A DNA stretch of 64,000 nucleotides from Endomychus coccineus (Eukaryota; Arthropoda; Insecta; Coleoptera; Endomychidae): NCBI GenBank assembly GCA_958510875.1, contig OY294072.1, positions 2,418,001 to 2,482,000 of the forward strand. Direction: 5' to 3'. Positions 42,310-55,479 of this stretch are shown in pieces. Within the stretch, counting starts at the first letter, position 1, and each line of letters starts with the position of its first letter. Position numbers and translations under genes: made by a program. The notes under the pieces were generated by a model, which worked only from the letters and a program-made list of their open reading frames with translations, did no database searches and was not told the DNA's origin.

Positions 42310-45300
42310 TAGATGTGCTATGACAGTTCTGGACCAAAATCACCCTTTTTTGCATGTAAATCTCCATAAGGAAATCTAAGGTTCATTTTACCGAAAACGG
42401 TCCCCTTCAAGGTCATCCACATTCACGCATGCGCAGTCATGTCGATGGGGGTAGGTAGTCTATGGTTCTATGAACTAGTCTATGGTTCCCGAAGTCTGTG
42501 AACTGGTCATCTGTCTATGGTTCTTCCTTAACTATGGTCGGGTCAAGTCTGTGAACTAACCATCTGTCTATGGATCTTCCTAAACTATAGTCGGGGCAAT
42601 CTGAAGTCTATGAATTAGGTATCTGAGTACTCACATTCTACTGAAATGATTTTTCTACGCACCGAGATTCGAACCTGGGAAATAAACTCTAAAGTTAGGC
42701 GGCTTAACCGCGAAGGTGGTGGTGGTGGACTTGAACAATTTAATGCACTCCTACTGAAAATGAAATATTTTTCTACACACGGGAATCGAACCCGAGAAAT
42801 GAAATCCAAAAGCCAGCTCCTTAACCGCTCAGCTATGGAGGAATTGAGAACAAGCGATTTTAATGTTGTAGATATAACCGCGGGGTATCCGGTCTGAGTG
42901 ATAAGTGCGAGTATATTGCAGTCTATATGATGCAGGTAATTGTTTTACATGACGTTAGTCATGCAGGTATGTCACGAAGCGAGGTATGGAATGTGAGACT
43001 TCATAGCGCTAGCCCATAGGGGTTTTGAAATAGTGTTGTTTGTACATGTCGTCAGTCACGTGATTTTTGAAAGAGACCGGGCATTCATCGGAGGTATCAT
43101 GGGAGGGCTGCTGTTCCTTGAATGCATAGATGGAATGTTATATATAGTATAGAAATGATATCTTCTGCATCTCTCTCAAACGCGATGTTTATAAGGAAAT
43201 TACTTTCAAAAACGTTTATTCAAGCTGTCTGTACCTTACTTGATTGCTATATTACAAAATGCGATTTCAATCATCTTAAACATATATGGAAATTATTTTA
43301 AGTATACAAAATGGAGTTGGGAGACTTCAATGGGGTATGGAATGTGAGGTTATACAGATTGTTTATGTATGACGTTAGTCATGTGAATTTGAATGAAGCT
43401 GGCGCGACCTCCAACGAGACAGGTGTGTATGTGAGGTTATACAGAGTGTGCAGGTATAATGATGTCTATCACGCAGGTCTTCAGCGAGGTATCTACCTTG
43501 CAGGAGCCTTCAATGAAATGTGGGGTTGTTTGTACATGCCGTTAGGCGCAGGGTTTTGTCTGAGTTATAATGATATCGTACGCGGCGCATTGTCTGCCCC
43601 CACAAGTCTTCAATAAGGGGTCATAACATCTAACATGCGATAGTTTACAAAAATGCTGCTTCTCATAATAGCGATATTATGAAGCGTTTGCAGAAATAAC
43701 TATTAAATCATCTAAGGACTTTTTGCTTGATTAGAACTAGCGAGTACAAAATTCGTTATAATATTATAAGTATGTATCATTAGCTTACTTGTGCGATAAG
43801 GTCGTGCTAAATCATGTCCAACAGCAATGTATTCAACTTGGAATTATCGTAATGATGCGCGCGATCCTTCAATGTTAAAGTAGTTTCATAAGTTATCCGA
43901 AAGTAATATGAATATATATATAATGTTTTTCCAAAATTAGTTCCGAAGTAAACATAATTCGCTATAATATTCATTCAGGTATGTTTCATAAATTATCCGA
44001 TATAAATCAAATAAGTTTTGTGGCAGGTTGAACAATATTCACTATCATATTTTGCGGTAGAGCTACAGCTCGCTCGAGCGATAAGAAAGATACGCCGATC
44101 ACCTTCAAACGCGATGAGAATACTTTATTTTAAATCACACATGTAGTATGTATATATTCGAATCATATTGATTGTAAATCGCATAACATGATCCGAAATC
44201 TAGCTGCTGCTGCTGGGTGTAGCCCAATACCTATACAGAATCTAGACGAAGCGGTGTTACGCATCACGATGATTATTCGAACTGTCTGTACAGCTCGATT
44301 GCTATATAACAAAATACATTTTTTAATCATCTTAAACATATAGATGTGCTAATATAATTTTTTCAGTATGCAAAAATATACTAATAAAACATTTTTCATC
44401 GACACACATTTCTTCATAGGATAGTTAGCTTTTTATAAAATTCAATCAATTTCAATGGGAATCATATATGCGAGGGAGTTTTATAGAGATCGAACTCATT
44501 TCCCCAACCACCCAAGAGGTAGAACTATGATGAGGAATAGATGTGGATAATAATCATATGAATATCTTCATATGCGCTAATCTATATGACATTCAAACAC
44601 ATGCTTCATAAAAGTCTGAATATTGAGTAGAGCTATAGTATCTTCTTCATAAGCGATCATTATCAACATTCAGACACTTGTTTAGCACGTGATTCAACAG
44701 CCTGTCATCATCGTTCACGAACTATGATGGGCTGATGAGGAATAAAATACTAATAATAATAATATAAATATCCCCATTAGCAATCTATACTATTTTCCTT
44801 CACAAGCACGACTTTTACAAACTCCATACGTTCGCGTAAAAGATTATAATGATAAACACATTTTTGTTCATGGGTTTACATAATCATATGAATATCTTCA
44901 TAAGCGTTAATCTATATGACATTCAAACACATGCTTCATAAAAGTCAGAACATTGAGTAGAGCTATAGTATCTTCATAAGCGATCATTATCAACATCCAG
45001 ACACTTGTTTAGCACGTGATTCAACAGCCTGTCACCATCGTTCACGAACTATGATGGTTCGATGAGGACTCAAACATTGAACAGATGAATCTTTGAGGTT
45101 AAATATCTGCTGCAGAAATTACCCCACTGTTATTACCTTTTTATTTGAGAATATCGATATCTCCCATGTAACTAACCTAAAGCTATTTTGTATGCAACAT
45201 TGTTATCATTTGCGAGCCTACGAGGGCCTGTGTGTTGGTCAGGGGCTAAATGAATATGTTTGACTATTATTACCTGTGGATTTATTTGAGATTCTTCAAG

Positions 45301-45486
45301 TTTGAGATTGATAACCCACATGAAGAAAGAAGCTTCAACGAATTGATAGGTTATTTACTATTTTCATATTCGCTATTCTGAATGTGACAACTTTATCGGC
45401 TTCAACACTCGAGATAAGAGAGAATATTTACCGCTGATGTAGGGGAAATCAATATGATGCATACAAATTGGGGTGGGTGAGAACAT
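42310..45486. other. Spacer of unit 2
   Basis: Copy of 35151-38327 with tRNA-like repeats (42655-42843), a direct repeat pair (44550-45076) and the 101-codon frame (43311-43616). Confidence 0.55.
43311..43616 (+). other. 101-codon open frame in spacer, unit 2
   Basis: Identical in protein to 36152-36457; coding doubtful. Confidence 0.2.
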
Positions 45487-45849
45487 CAGACTATAGCTTT
45501 ATGTGTATCGAAATACATAAGGATTTTGACGAGTAAGTGGTGTTTTATTGAATTGAAGATCCGGCGACCATCGTTCACGAACGATGATGACGTCACTGCT
45601 TCAAGCCAATGACAGTAACTGATTCAATCCGGCGACCATCGTTCACAAACGATGATGACGTCACTGCTTCAAGCTAATGACAGTAACTGATTCAATCCGG
45701 CGACCATCGTTCACGAACGATGATGACGTCACTGATTCAAGCCAATGACAGTAACTGATTCAACCCGGCCACCATAGTTTACGAACGATGATGACGTCAT
45801 CATCGTTCACGAACTATGATGGGCTAATGAGGAGTAAAATGTGAATAAT
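45487..45849. repeat. Partial TIR, unit 2
   Basis: Copy of 38328-38690 with four TGACGTCA motifs. Confidence 0.7.
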
Positions 45850-45909
45850 CATAATGTTTGTAATACATTCATGCACATGTTTTATCGCATGATTCAACAC
45901 ATGCTTTAA

Positions 45910-46364
45910 CATTCAGACACGTGTTTCAGACACGTGTTTCAGCATTCAGACACGTGTTTCAGACACGTGTTTCAACATTCAGACACGTGTTTCAACATTC
46001 AGACACGTGTTTCAGCATTCAGACACGTTTTTCAGACACGTGTATCAACATTCAGACACGTGTTTCAACATTCAGACACGTGTTTCGGCATTCAGACACG
46101 TATTTCAGACACGTGTTTCAACATTCAGACACGCGTTTCAACATTCAGACACGTGTTTCAGACACGTGTTTCAACATTCAGACACGTGTTTCAATATTCA
46201 GACACGTGTTTCAACATTCAGACACGTGTTTCAGCATTAAGACACGTGTTTCATTCATGTGTTTCAACATTCAGACACGTGTTTCAGCATTCAGACACGT
46301 GTTTCAGACACGTGATTCAACATTCAGACACGTGTTTCAACATTCAGACACGTGTTTCAGCATT
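45910..46364. repeat. E-box minisatellite, unit 2
   Basis: Copy of 38751-39205; 20-bp units with ACACGTGT. Confidence 0.8.
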
Positions 46365-46458
46365 CATACCTATTTAACATGTATTTGATACCTGATTTTG
46401 ACAGGACCGTAGAAGCACCTAACCGCGTGATCAGACATACACAATATAACATCATCAG

Positions 46459-46472
46459 CTAGTATATAAACA
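46459..46472 (+). promoter_or_regulatory. Putative ATPase promoter, unit 2
   Basis: CTAGTATATAAACA, identical to unit 1. Confidence 0.4.
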
Positions 46473-46487
46473 AATGCTTATTAACAT

Positions 46488-47213
46488 ATGTTCCAGTATG
46501 ATTTCGATTCGCCTTCAGGCATGATGAAGATTGTTAAGCAAAAAGACTCGTTGAGTATTATGAACTTAGGGTCAAGCAATGAGAATGTTGAACAACCACA
46601 ACGTCACAGCTCTTTGCTGCCTTATACTCTACGGACAATAATCTGTGGCCCAAGTAATTGTGGGAAAACAAATGTGATGTTATCTCTATTGTTAGATGCA
46701 AACGGTCTGAAATTTGAAAACGTGTACATATATTCAAAGTCTTTACACCAACCAAAATACCAGTTACTAAAGGAGACATTGAAGAAAATTGAGGGGCTTG
46801 GATATTTTCCTTGTACCGAAAGTGATGAGGTCATAGACCCCACAGAAGCGAGGCCTAATTCAATCATAATATTCGATGACGTGATGTTTGAGAAACAGGA
46901 GAAAATTCGTGCTTATTTTTCAAGAGGGAGACACAACTCAATTGATAGTTTCTATCTTTGTCAGTCTTTTGCTAAATGTCCAAAACATGGATTGCGCGAC
47001 AATGCCAATTGCTTGATTATTTTCAAACAGGATGAGCTCACTTTAAAACATAAATTCACCGATCATGTAAGTACCGACATGTCACTCGAAAAATTCAAAG
47101 AGATATGTAGCCTATGTTGGAAAGATAAATATCGATTCCTTATGATAAACAAAGACTGTGATATGAACAAAGGACGTTATCGCAAAGGTTTTGATAGTTA
47201 TATATACATCTAA
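46488..47213 (+). CDS. Packaging ATPase, 241 aa (unit 2)
   Basis: Intact; Walker motifs as in unit 1. Private change HKF for HIF near residue 189. Confidence 0.85.
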   Translation: MFQYDFDSPSGMMKIVKQKDSLSIMNLGSSNENVEQPQRHSSLLPYTLRTIICGPSNCGKTNVMLSLLLDANGLKFENVYIYSKSLHQPKYQLLKETLKKIEGLGYFPCTESDEVIDPTEARPNSIIIFDDVMFEKQEKIRAYFSRGRHNSIDSFYLCQSFAKCPKHGLRDNANCLIIFKQDELTLKHKFTDHVSTDMSLEKFKEICSLCWKDKYRFLMINKDCDMNKGRYRKGFDSYIYI

Positions 47214-47228
47214 CATGTATATATACTT

Positions 47229-48001
47229 TCATTTGACATCGGGTTGTTTTGTTTTCTGTAATTCTTCCTCATAGAAACAGCCGCTGATTGGTGCGTTGGT
47301 CATATCTTCTAGTAGATATGTGACCGGGTTGGTAATTTTCACTTTGATGATTTTAAATAATTCCGTACTCCAATTGGGCGTAAATCCCTTCTCAAAAATA
47401 TGTTTAGCCTTACTTATTCGTACCACATCTCAAACGTTGTATTTGTGAGGCAGAGCTAACTTGATGTGTGAGTAGGATCGCTTCAATATCTCGCTCTCAA
47501 TCTGTTTCGTCACTTTTATTGGAGTCATATTTATAGTACTATGTTTACGGTTATTATATTTTTCTGTGGTTTCTTCAAGTATATCAAGCCATTTGTATTT
47601 CTCGCTAAGACTGAAATGTTTGTAGAGCGATTCCTTTAATGTTCGAATGACACGTTCAGCAATGGCTGCTTTCTTCACACTATACGAATTATAATGATTG
47701 ATATTATGTTTCTTCATTAGATCGTTAAAGTGTTTATTGAAGAATTCTTTTCCCTGTTCGCTTTGCAGATTCCTAGGCTTACGATGTCCTTCTAGCAATA
47801 TAGAACTGTCCATAGAAATTTCGAGAAACAATCGATCATAACCAAAATGTATTTGAATCCTCTATTTGCACGAGCGTAATTACCCATTTCAGCCAGATCC
47901 ATTTGCCACAAATCATCCAAACCTTTTATGATCGTTCTGCGTCGTTTGAAATTCTTCCTACTCGGCTTATGCAGCTCATGCACATTTTGTTCTCTACTCA
48001 T
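47229..48001 (-). pseudogene. Integrase remnant, unit 3
   Basis: ATG at 48001; same lesions as units 1 and 2. Confidence 0.75.
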
Positions 48002-48018
48002 CTTATCAATGTGGAAAT

Positions 48019-48672
48019 TCAGTGTAGAATTAATTTTTTGGGTATATTCACAGGATTTGGAGATATACGTTTCACAGAGCCCTGCTTTGTTGTTGTGGAT
48101 GATGAGGGTCTCTTCTTAGAAGGTTCCACAGATGTCATCCGTCGTTCTAACTCCTCCACTTCACTAGTAATGTCATTTAGACGCATGTTCACACTGTTAA
48201 ATGTGTTATTGATCTCTTTCAATCCATTTCTGTTTCCCCTCACACTATCACTGATTGTTTTATACTCTGATTTTATATAGATCCTCATTCCATTATATTT
48301 ATTCTGAATGTCCATCAGATGTTTATCGATGTTGAGAATAACCTTCTCATTCGTTAATTTATGTTCATCCAGATCCTTGTTGATATCTTTGATCAAATTG
48401 TCAACCCTAACATTGAAGGTATCTTTAAGACTGGTTTCCGTTTTCAGATTCAGTTTGTGTGTTAATTTATCAACATATACTTTATTTGCAACATCTCCAT
48501 CATCATTCGGTGATTTTACGTTGCAGAACCTACGATTTACCATATCATAACTTTCATCGCTCGTTAGGAATAATCCTTGTCCGTGAACTTGTTTGAAATT
48601 ATTATTGAATACATTTGAATCATATATCCACATGGAAGAGGAGGCTCTGCCAAACTTATCCATTGAAACCAT
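48019..48672 (-). CDS. Fibre-like coiled-coil protein, unit 3
   Basis: 217 aa, open, nearly identical to unit 1. Confidence 0.5.
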   Translation of the reverse strand: MVSMDKFGRASSSMWIYDSNVFNNNFKQVHGQGLFLTSDESYDMVNRRFCNVKSPNDDGDVANKVYVDKLTHKLNLKTETSLKDTFNVRVDNLIKDINKDLDEHKLTNEKVILNIDKHLMDIQNKYNGMRIYIKSEYKTISDSVRGNRNGLKEINNTFNSVNMRLNDITSEVEELERRMTSVEPSKKRPSSSTTTKQGSVKRISPNPVNIPKKLILH

Positions 48673-49468
48673 CTTTATAACTGTGATGAATTTGTCTTAC
48701 ACCTGGTTTTTGTTCAATTACCCCTGCCTCTATCAATTCTTCTATTATAGAGATTATCTCGTTGTGATGATTATGGTTACCTGCATGCGAGGATGCAACA
48801 AGAAGTCTCAGTCTATCCACAATTTCGTTAACGTCATCCCAATAAACATATTCGATAGGTTTCTCGTTATTTTCAAGCATATCATTTTTGATATATGCAC
48901 TTCCAGTGTATGTTTTGGCTCTGGGTTTTTTCATGGAATTAATCAAAGGTTTCAGTACATTTTTGTATTTTACAATGTTTCTCATTCGATCAGCTGGATC
49001 GTTATTACGTCTATGGGCACTAGTCATTTCCATCATTTGACTGTAATTTTTCCCATCTTCCACAGTGTGAGTATCAGGTAGAACATCTCTGTAAAATATC
49101 AAATTATACAGTCCTGTGGTACCCTTGAACGGAGTACTCTTGATAATTATATTACTCTCACTATCAATTTCTATAGGTTGATTACCCATGAACCATTTGT
49201 CTAATGTTGAATTATATTGCAATCCCATTCTATCATCGTATTTCTTGACATCATCATCCAATAGGAATCCTTCCAAGTAATAACGTGCTAATGTGGGGTA
49301 TTGTTGCAGAAACTCCTCTGTAGCCTCTGCATTATCTTTCTTATGTTTTCTGAATTCTTCACGAATCTGATCGATAGTAGGTTCGAGGGTGAACACATCC
49401 TCCTCAGTATTTTGTGGGTTATATACGAACTCTTCCCCTTCAGCTACAATATTTGAGATTGGTGTGAG
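48656..49468 (-). pseudogene. 354-aa protein, 5'-truncated, unit 3
   Basis: Same truncation as units 1 and 2. Confidence 0.65.
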
Positions 49469-52400
49469 TAGATGTGCTATGACAGTTCTGGACCAAAATC
49501 ACCCTTTTTTGCATGTAAATCTCCATAAGGAAATCTAAGGTTCATTTTACCGAAAACGGTCCCCTTCAAGGTCATCCACATTCACGCATGCGCAGTCATG
49601 TCGATGGGGGTAGGTAGTCTATGGTTCTATGAACTAGTCTATGGTTCCCGAAGTCTGTGAACTGGTCATCTGTCTATGGTTCTTCCTTAACTATGGTCGG
49701 GTCAAGTCTGTGAACTAACCATCTGTCTATGGATCTTCCTAAACTATAGTCGGGGCAATCTGAAGTCTATGAATTAGGTATCTGAGTACTCACATTCTAC
49801 TGAAATGATTTTTCTACGCACCGAGATTCGAACCTGGGAAATAAACTCTAAAGTTAGGCGGCTTAACCGCGAAGGTGGTGGTGGTGGACTTGAACAATTT
49901 AATGCACTCCTACTGAAAATGAAATATTTTTCTACACACGGGAATCGAACCCGAGAAATGAAATCCAAAAGCCAGCTCCTTAACCGCTCAGCTATGGAGG
50001 AATTGAGAACAAGCGATTTTAATGTTGTAGATATAACCGCGGAGTATCCGGTCTGAGTGATAAGTGCGAGTATATTGCAGTCTATATGATGCAGGTAATT
50101 GTTTTACATGACGTTAGTCATGCAGGTATGTCACGAAGCGAGGTATGGAATGTGAGACTTCATAGCGCTAGCCCATAGGGGTTTTGAAATAGTGTTGTTT
50201 GTACATGTCGTCAGTCACGTGATTTTTGAAAGAGACCGGGCATTCATCGGAGGTATCATGGGAGGGCTGCTGTTCCTTGAATGCATAGATGGAATGTTAT
50301 ATATAGTATAGAAATGATATCTTCTGCATCTCTCTCAAACGCGATGTTTATAAGGAAATTACTTTCAAAAACGTTTATTCAAGCTGTCTGTACCTTACTT
50401 GATTGCTATATTACAAAATGCGATTTCAATCATCTTAAACATATATGGAAATTATTTTAAGTATACAAAATGGAGTTGGGAGACTTCAATGGGGTATGGA
50501 ATGTGAGGTTATACAGATTGTTTATGTATGACGTTAGTCATGTGAATTTGAATGAAGCTGGCGCGACCTCCAACGAGACAGGTGTGTATGTGAGGTTATA
50601 CAGAGTGTGCAGGTATAATGATGTCTATCACGCAGGTCTTCAGCGAGGTATCTACCTTGCAGGAGCCTTCAATGAAATGTGGGGTTGTTTGTACATGCCG
50701 TTAGGCGCAGGGTTTTGTCTGAGTTATAATGATATCGTACGCGGCGCATTGTCTGCCCCCACAAGTCTTCAATAAGGGGTCATAACATCTAACATGCGAT
50801 AGTTTACAAAAATGCTGCTTCTCATAATAGCGATATTATGAAGCGTTTGCAGAAATAACTATTAAATCATCTAAGGACTTTTTGCTTGATTAGAACTAGC
50901 GAGTACAAAATTCGTTATAATATTATAAGTATGTATCATTAGCTTACTTGTGCGATAAGGTCGTGCTAAATCATGTCCAACAGCAATGTATTCAACTTGG
51001 AATTATCGTAATGATGCGCGCGATCCTTCAATGTTAAAGTAGTTTCATAAGTTATCCGAAAGTAATATGAATATATATAAAATGTTTTTCCAAAATTAGT
51101 TCCGAAGTAAACATAATTCGCTATAATATTCATTCATGTATGTTTCATAAATTATCCGATATAAATCAAATAAGTTTTGTGGCAGGTTGAACAATATTCA
51201 CTATCATATTTTGCGGTAGAGCTACAGCTCGCTCGAGCGATAAGAAAGATACGCCGATCACCTTCAAACGCGATGAGGATACTTTATTTTAAATCACACA
51301 TGTAGTATGTATATATTCGAATCATATTGATTGTAAATCGCATAATATGATCCGAAATCTAGCTGCTGCTGCTGGGTGTAGCCCAATACCTATACAGAAT
51401 CTAGACGAAGCGGTGTTACGCATCACGATGATTATTCGAACTGTCTGTACAGCTCGATTGCTATATAACAAAATACATTTTTTAATCATCTTAAACATAT
51501 AGATGTGCTAATATAATTTTTTCAGTATGCAAAAATATACTAATAAAACATTTTTCATCGACACACATTTCTTCATAGGATAGTTAGCTTTTTATAAAAT
51601 TCAATCAATTTCAATGGGAATCATATATGCGAGGGAGTTTTATAGAGATCGAACTCATTTCCCCAACCACCCAAGAGGTAGAACTATGATGAGGAATAGA
51701 TGTGGATAATAATCATATGAATATCTTCATATGCGCTAATCTATATGACATTCAAACACATGCTTCATAAAAGTCTGAATATTGAGTAGAGCTATAGTAT
51801 CTTCTTCATAAGCGATCATTATCAACATTCAGACACTTGTTTAGCACGTGATTCAACAGCCTGTCATCATCGTTCACGAACTATGATGGGCTGATGAGGA
51901 ATAAAATACTAATAATAATAATATAAATATCCCCATTAGCAATCTATACTATTTTCCTTCACAAGCACGACTTTTACAAACTCCATACGTTCGCGTAAAA
52001 GATTATAATGATAAACACATTTTTGTTCATGGGTTTACATAATCATATGAATATCTTCATAAGCGTTAGTCTATATGACATTCAAACACATGCTTCATAA
52101 AAGTCAGAACATTGAGTAGAGCTATAGTATCTTCATAAGCGATCATTATCAACATTCAGACACTTGTTTAGCACGTGATTCAACAGCCTGTCACCATCGT
52201 TCACGAACTATGATGGTTCGATGAGGACTCAAACATTGAACAGATGAATCTTTGAGGTTAAATATCTGCTGTAGAAATTACCCCACTGTTATTACCTTTT
52301 TATTTGAGAATATCGATATCTCCCATGTAACTAACCTAAAGCTATTTTGTATGCAACATTGTTATCATTTGCGAGCCTACGAGGGCCTGTGTGTTGGTCA

Positions 52401-52645
52401 GGGGCTAAATGAATATGTTTGACTATTATTACCTGTGGATTTATTTGAGATTCTTCAAGTTTGAGATTGATAACCCACATGAAGAAAGAAGCTTCAACGA
52501 ATTGATAGGTTATTTACTATTTTCATATTCGCTATTCTGAATGTGACAACTTTATCGGCTTCAACACTCGAGATAAGAGAGAATATTTACCGCTGATGTA
52601 GGGGAAATCAATATGATGCATACAAATTGGGGTGGGTGAGAACAT
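49469..52645. other. Spacer of unit 3
   Basis: Copy of 35151-38327 with tRNA-like repeats (49814-50002), a direct repeat pair (51709-52235) and the 101-codon frame (50470-50775). Confidence 0.55.
50470..50775 (+). other. 101-codon open frame in spacer, unit 3
   Basis: Identical in protein to 36152-36457; coding doubtful. Confidence 0.2.
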
Positions 52646-53008
52646 CAGACTATAGCTTTATGTGTATCGAAATACATAAGGATTTTGACGAGTAAGTGGT
52701 GTTTTATTGAATTGAAGATCCGGCGACCATCGTTCACGAACGATGATGACGTCACTGCTTCAAGCCAATGACAGTAACTGATTCAATCCGGCGACCATCG
52801 TTCACAAACGATGATGACGTCACTGCTTCAAGCTAATGACAGTAACTGATTCAATCCGGCGACCATCGTTCACGAACGATGATGACGTCACTGATTCAAG
52901 CCAATGACAGTAACTGATTCAACCCGGCCACCATAGTTTACGAACGATGATGACGTCATCATCGTTCACGAACTATGATGGGCTAATGAGGAATAAAATG
53001 TGAATAAT
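52646..53008. repeat. Partial left TIR of E3 (unit 3)
   Basis: Four CRE-containing repeats and a 46-bp palindrome near 52932-52977; outer arrays missing. Confidence 0.7.
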
Positions 53009-53068
53009 CATAATTTTTGTAATACATTCATGCACATGTTTTATCGCATGATTCAACACATGCTTTAA

Positions 53069-53523
53069 CATTCAGACACGTTTTTCAGACACGTGTTTCA
53101 GCATTCAGACACGTGTTCCAGACACGTGTTTCAACATTCAGACACGTGTTTCAACATTCAGACACGTGTTTCAGCATTCAGACACGTTTTTCAGACACGT
53201 GTATCAACATTCAGACACGTGTTTCAACATTCAGACACGTGTTTTGGCATTCAGACACGTATTTCAGACACGTGTTTCAACATTCAGACACGCGTTTCAA
53301 CATTCAGACACGTGTTTCAGACACGTGTTTCAACATTCAGACACGTGTTTCAACATTCAGACACGTGTTTCAACATTCAGACACGTGTTTCAGCATTCAG
53401 ACACGTGTTTCATTCATGTGTTTCAACATTCAGACACGTGTTTCAGCATTCAGACACGTGTTTCAGACACGTGATTCAACATTCAGACACGTGTTTCAAC
53501 ATTCAGACACGTGTTTCAGCATT
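53069..53523. repeat. E-box minisatellite, unit 3/E3
   Basis: Copy of 38751-39205; 20-bp units with ACACGTGT, a few private changes. Confidence 0.8.
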
Positions 53524-53617
53524 CATACCTATTTAACATGTATTTGATACCTGATTTTGACAGGACCGTAGAAGCACCTAACCGCGTGATCAGACATACA
53601 CAATATAACATCATCAG

Positions 53618-53631
53618 CTAGTATATAAACA
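53618..53631 (+). promoter_or_regulatory. Putative ATPase promoter, E3
   Basis: CTAGTATATAAACA, 15 bp before the ATG. Confidence 0.4.
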
Positions 53632-53646
53632 AATGCTTATTAACAT

Positions 53647-54372
53647 ATGTTCCAGTATGATTTCGATTCGCCTTCAGGCATGATGAAGATTGTTAAGCAA
53701 AAAGACTCGTTGAGTATTATGAACTTAGGGTCAAGCAATGAGAATGTTGAACAACCACAACGTCAAAGCTCTTTGCTGCCTTATACTCTACGGACAATAA
53801 TCTGTGGCCCAAGTAATTGTGGGAAAACAAATGTGATGTTATCTCTATTGTTAGATGCAAACGGTCTGAAATTTGAAAACGTGTACATATATTCAAAGTC
53901 TTTACACCAACCAAAATACCAGTTACTAAAGGAGACATTGAAGAAAATTGAGGGGCTTGGATATTCTCCTTGTACCGAAAGTGATGAGGTCATAGACCCC
54001 ACAGAAGCAAGGCCTAATTCAATCATAATATTCGATGACGTGATGTTTGAGAAACAGGAGAAAATTCGTGCTTATTTTTCAAGAGGGAGACACAACTCAA
54101 TTGATAGTTTCTATCTTTGTCAGTCTTTTGCTAAATGTCCAAAACATGGATTGCGCGACAATGCCAATTGCTTGATTATTTTCAAACAGGATGAGCTCAC
54201 TTTAAAACATATATTCACCGATCATGTAAGTACCGACATGTCACTCGAAAAATTCAAAGAGATATGTAGCCTATGTTGGAAAGATAAATATCGATTCCTT
54301 ATGATAAACAAAGACTGTGATATGAACAAAGGACGTTATCGCAAAGGTTTTGATAGTTATATATACATCTAA
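53647..54372 (+). CDS. Packaging ATPase, 241 aa (unit 3/E3)
   Basis: Intact. Walker A GPSNCGKT (54-61), Walker B SIIIFDD (D130, D131). Private changes QRQSS and GYSPC. This copy is in its native context: the 354-aa gene begins 43 bp downstream on the same strand. Confidence 0.85.
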   Translation: MFQYDFDSPSGMMKIVKQKDSLSIMNLGSSNENVEQPQRQSSLLPYTLRTIICGPSNCGKTNVMLSLLLDANGLKFENVYIYSKSLHQPKYQLLKETLKKIEGLGYSPCTESDEVIDPTEARPNSIIIFDDVMFEKQEKIRAYFSRGRHNSIDSFYLCQSFAKCPKHGLRDNANCLIIFKQDELTLKHIFTDHVSTDMSLEKFKEICSLCWKDKYRFLMINKDCDMNKGRYRKGFDSYIYI

Positions 54373-54414
54373 CATGTATATATACTCTCATTTGAAATAG
54401 ACAACCCGCTCAGC

Positions 54415-55479
54415 ATGGACTTGGGTGTGAGTAACATGCTAAAGGAAAAACAACAATTGAAGAAAAAAAATTGGGAGTTACCAAACGTTGTGAGGAAAAA
54501 ATATATGGCTGTGAAATTGGGTAAAGCTGAAAATGATGAGATTCTAGATAATATGTTCAGGAATGTATATAAACCTCTGGAGGAAATTGCGGAAAATGCT
54601 GAAATAATCAAACAAAATTCGTTGGTTAAACCTAAAAGTATTGTTTCTACAGCAACACAAATGGAGAACATACCAATCCCAAATTTTGTAACTGAAGGGG
54701 AAGAGTTCGTATATAACCTCCAAAATACTGAGGAGGATGTGTTTACCCTCAAACCTACTATCGATCAGATTCGTGAAGAATTCAGAAAACGTAAGAAAGA
54801 TAATGCAGAGGCTACAGAGGAGTTTCTGCAACAATACCCCACATTAGCACGTTATTACTTGGAAGGATTCCTATTGGATGATGATGTCAAGAAATACGAT
54901 GATAGAATGGGATTGCAATATAATTCAACTTTGGACAAATGGTTCATGGGTAATCAACCTATAGAAATAGATAGTGAGAGTAATATAATTATCAAGAGTA
55001 CTCCGTTCAAGGGTACCACAGGACTGTATAATTTGATATTTTACAGAGATGTTCTACCTAATACTTACACTGTGGAAGATGGGAAAACTTACAGTCAAAT
55101 GATGGAAATGACTAGTGCCCATAGACGTAATAACGATCCAGCTGATCGAATAAGAAACATTGTAAAATACAAAAATGTACTGAAACCTTTGATTAATTCC
55201 ATGAAAAAACCCAGAGCCAAAACATACACTGGAAGTGCATATATCAAAAATGATATGCTTGAATATAACGAGAAACCTATCAAATATGTTCATTGGGATG
55301 ACTTTAACGAAATTGTGGATAGACTGAGACTTCTTGTTGCATCCTCGCATGCAGGTAACCATAATCATCACAACGAGATAATCTCTATAATAGAAGAATT
55401 GATAGAGGCAGGGGTAATTGAACAAAAACCAGGTGTAAGACAAATTCATCACAGTTATAAAGATGGTTTCAATGGATAA
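54415..55479 (+). CDS. Conserved 354-aa element protein, intact
   Basis: ATG at 54415, only full-length copy in the window. Residues 8-60 are charged and helical (MLKEKQQLKKK, then RKKYMAVKLG and NVYKPLEEI). Residues 197-209 (PFKGTTGLYNLIF) and SAHRRNNDPADR near 235-245 form the conserved centre. The C-terminus (WDDFNEIVDRLRLLVASSHAG, then IISIIEELIEAGVI at 322-335) is a helical module. I recall this combination as a common protein of unknown function in invertebrate Polinton-like elements, adjacent to capsid genes. A scaffold or virion role is possible but unproven. Overlaps the fibre gene by 17 bp. Confidence 0.6.
   Translation: MDLGVSNMLKEKQQLKKKNWELPNVVRKKYMAVKLGKAENDEILDNMFRNVYKPLEEIAENAEIIKQNSLVKPKSIVSTATQMENIPIPNFVTEGEEFVYNLQNTEEDVFTLKPTIDQIREEFRKRKKDNAEATEEFLQQYPTLARYYLEGFLLDDDVKKYDDRMGLQYNSTLDKWFMGNQPIEIDSESNIIIKSTPFKGTTGLYNLIFYRDVLPNTYTVEDGKTYSQMMEMTSAHRRNNDPADRIRNIVKYKNVLKPLINSMKKPRAKTYTGSAYIKNDMLEYNEKPIKYVHWDDFNEIVDRLRLLVASSHAGNHNHHNEIISIIEELIEAGVIEQKPGVRQIHHSYKDGFNG

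Larger units (their letters stand above)
40078..47236. repeat. Tandem unit 2 (7159 bp)
   Basis: Second copy; left junction CATTTGA/CATCGGG at 40077/40078. Only scattered single-base differences from units 1 and 3 are visible. Confidence 0.9.
47237..54395. repeat. Tandem unit 3 (7159 bp)
   Basis: Third copy. At its right end (CATTTGA, 54395) the sequence continues into the E3 354-aa gene instead of an integrase remnant, so this is the original E3 arrangement. Confidence 0.9.
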
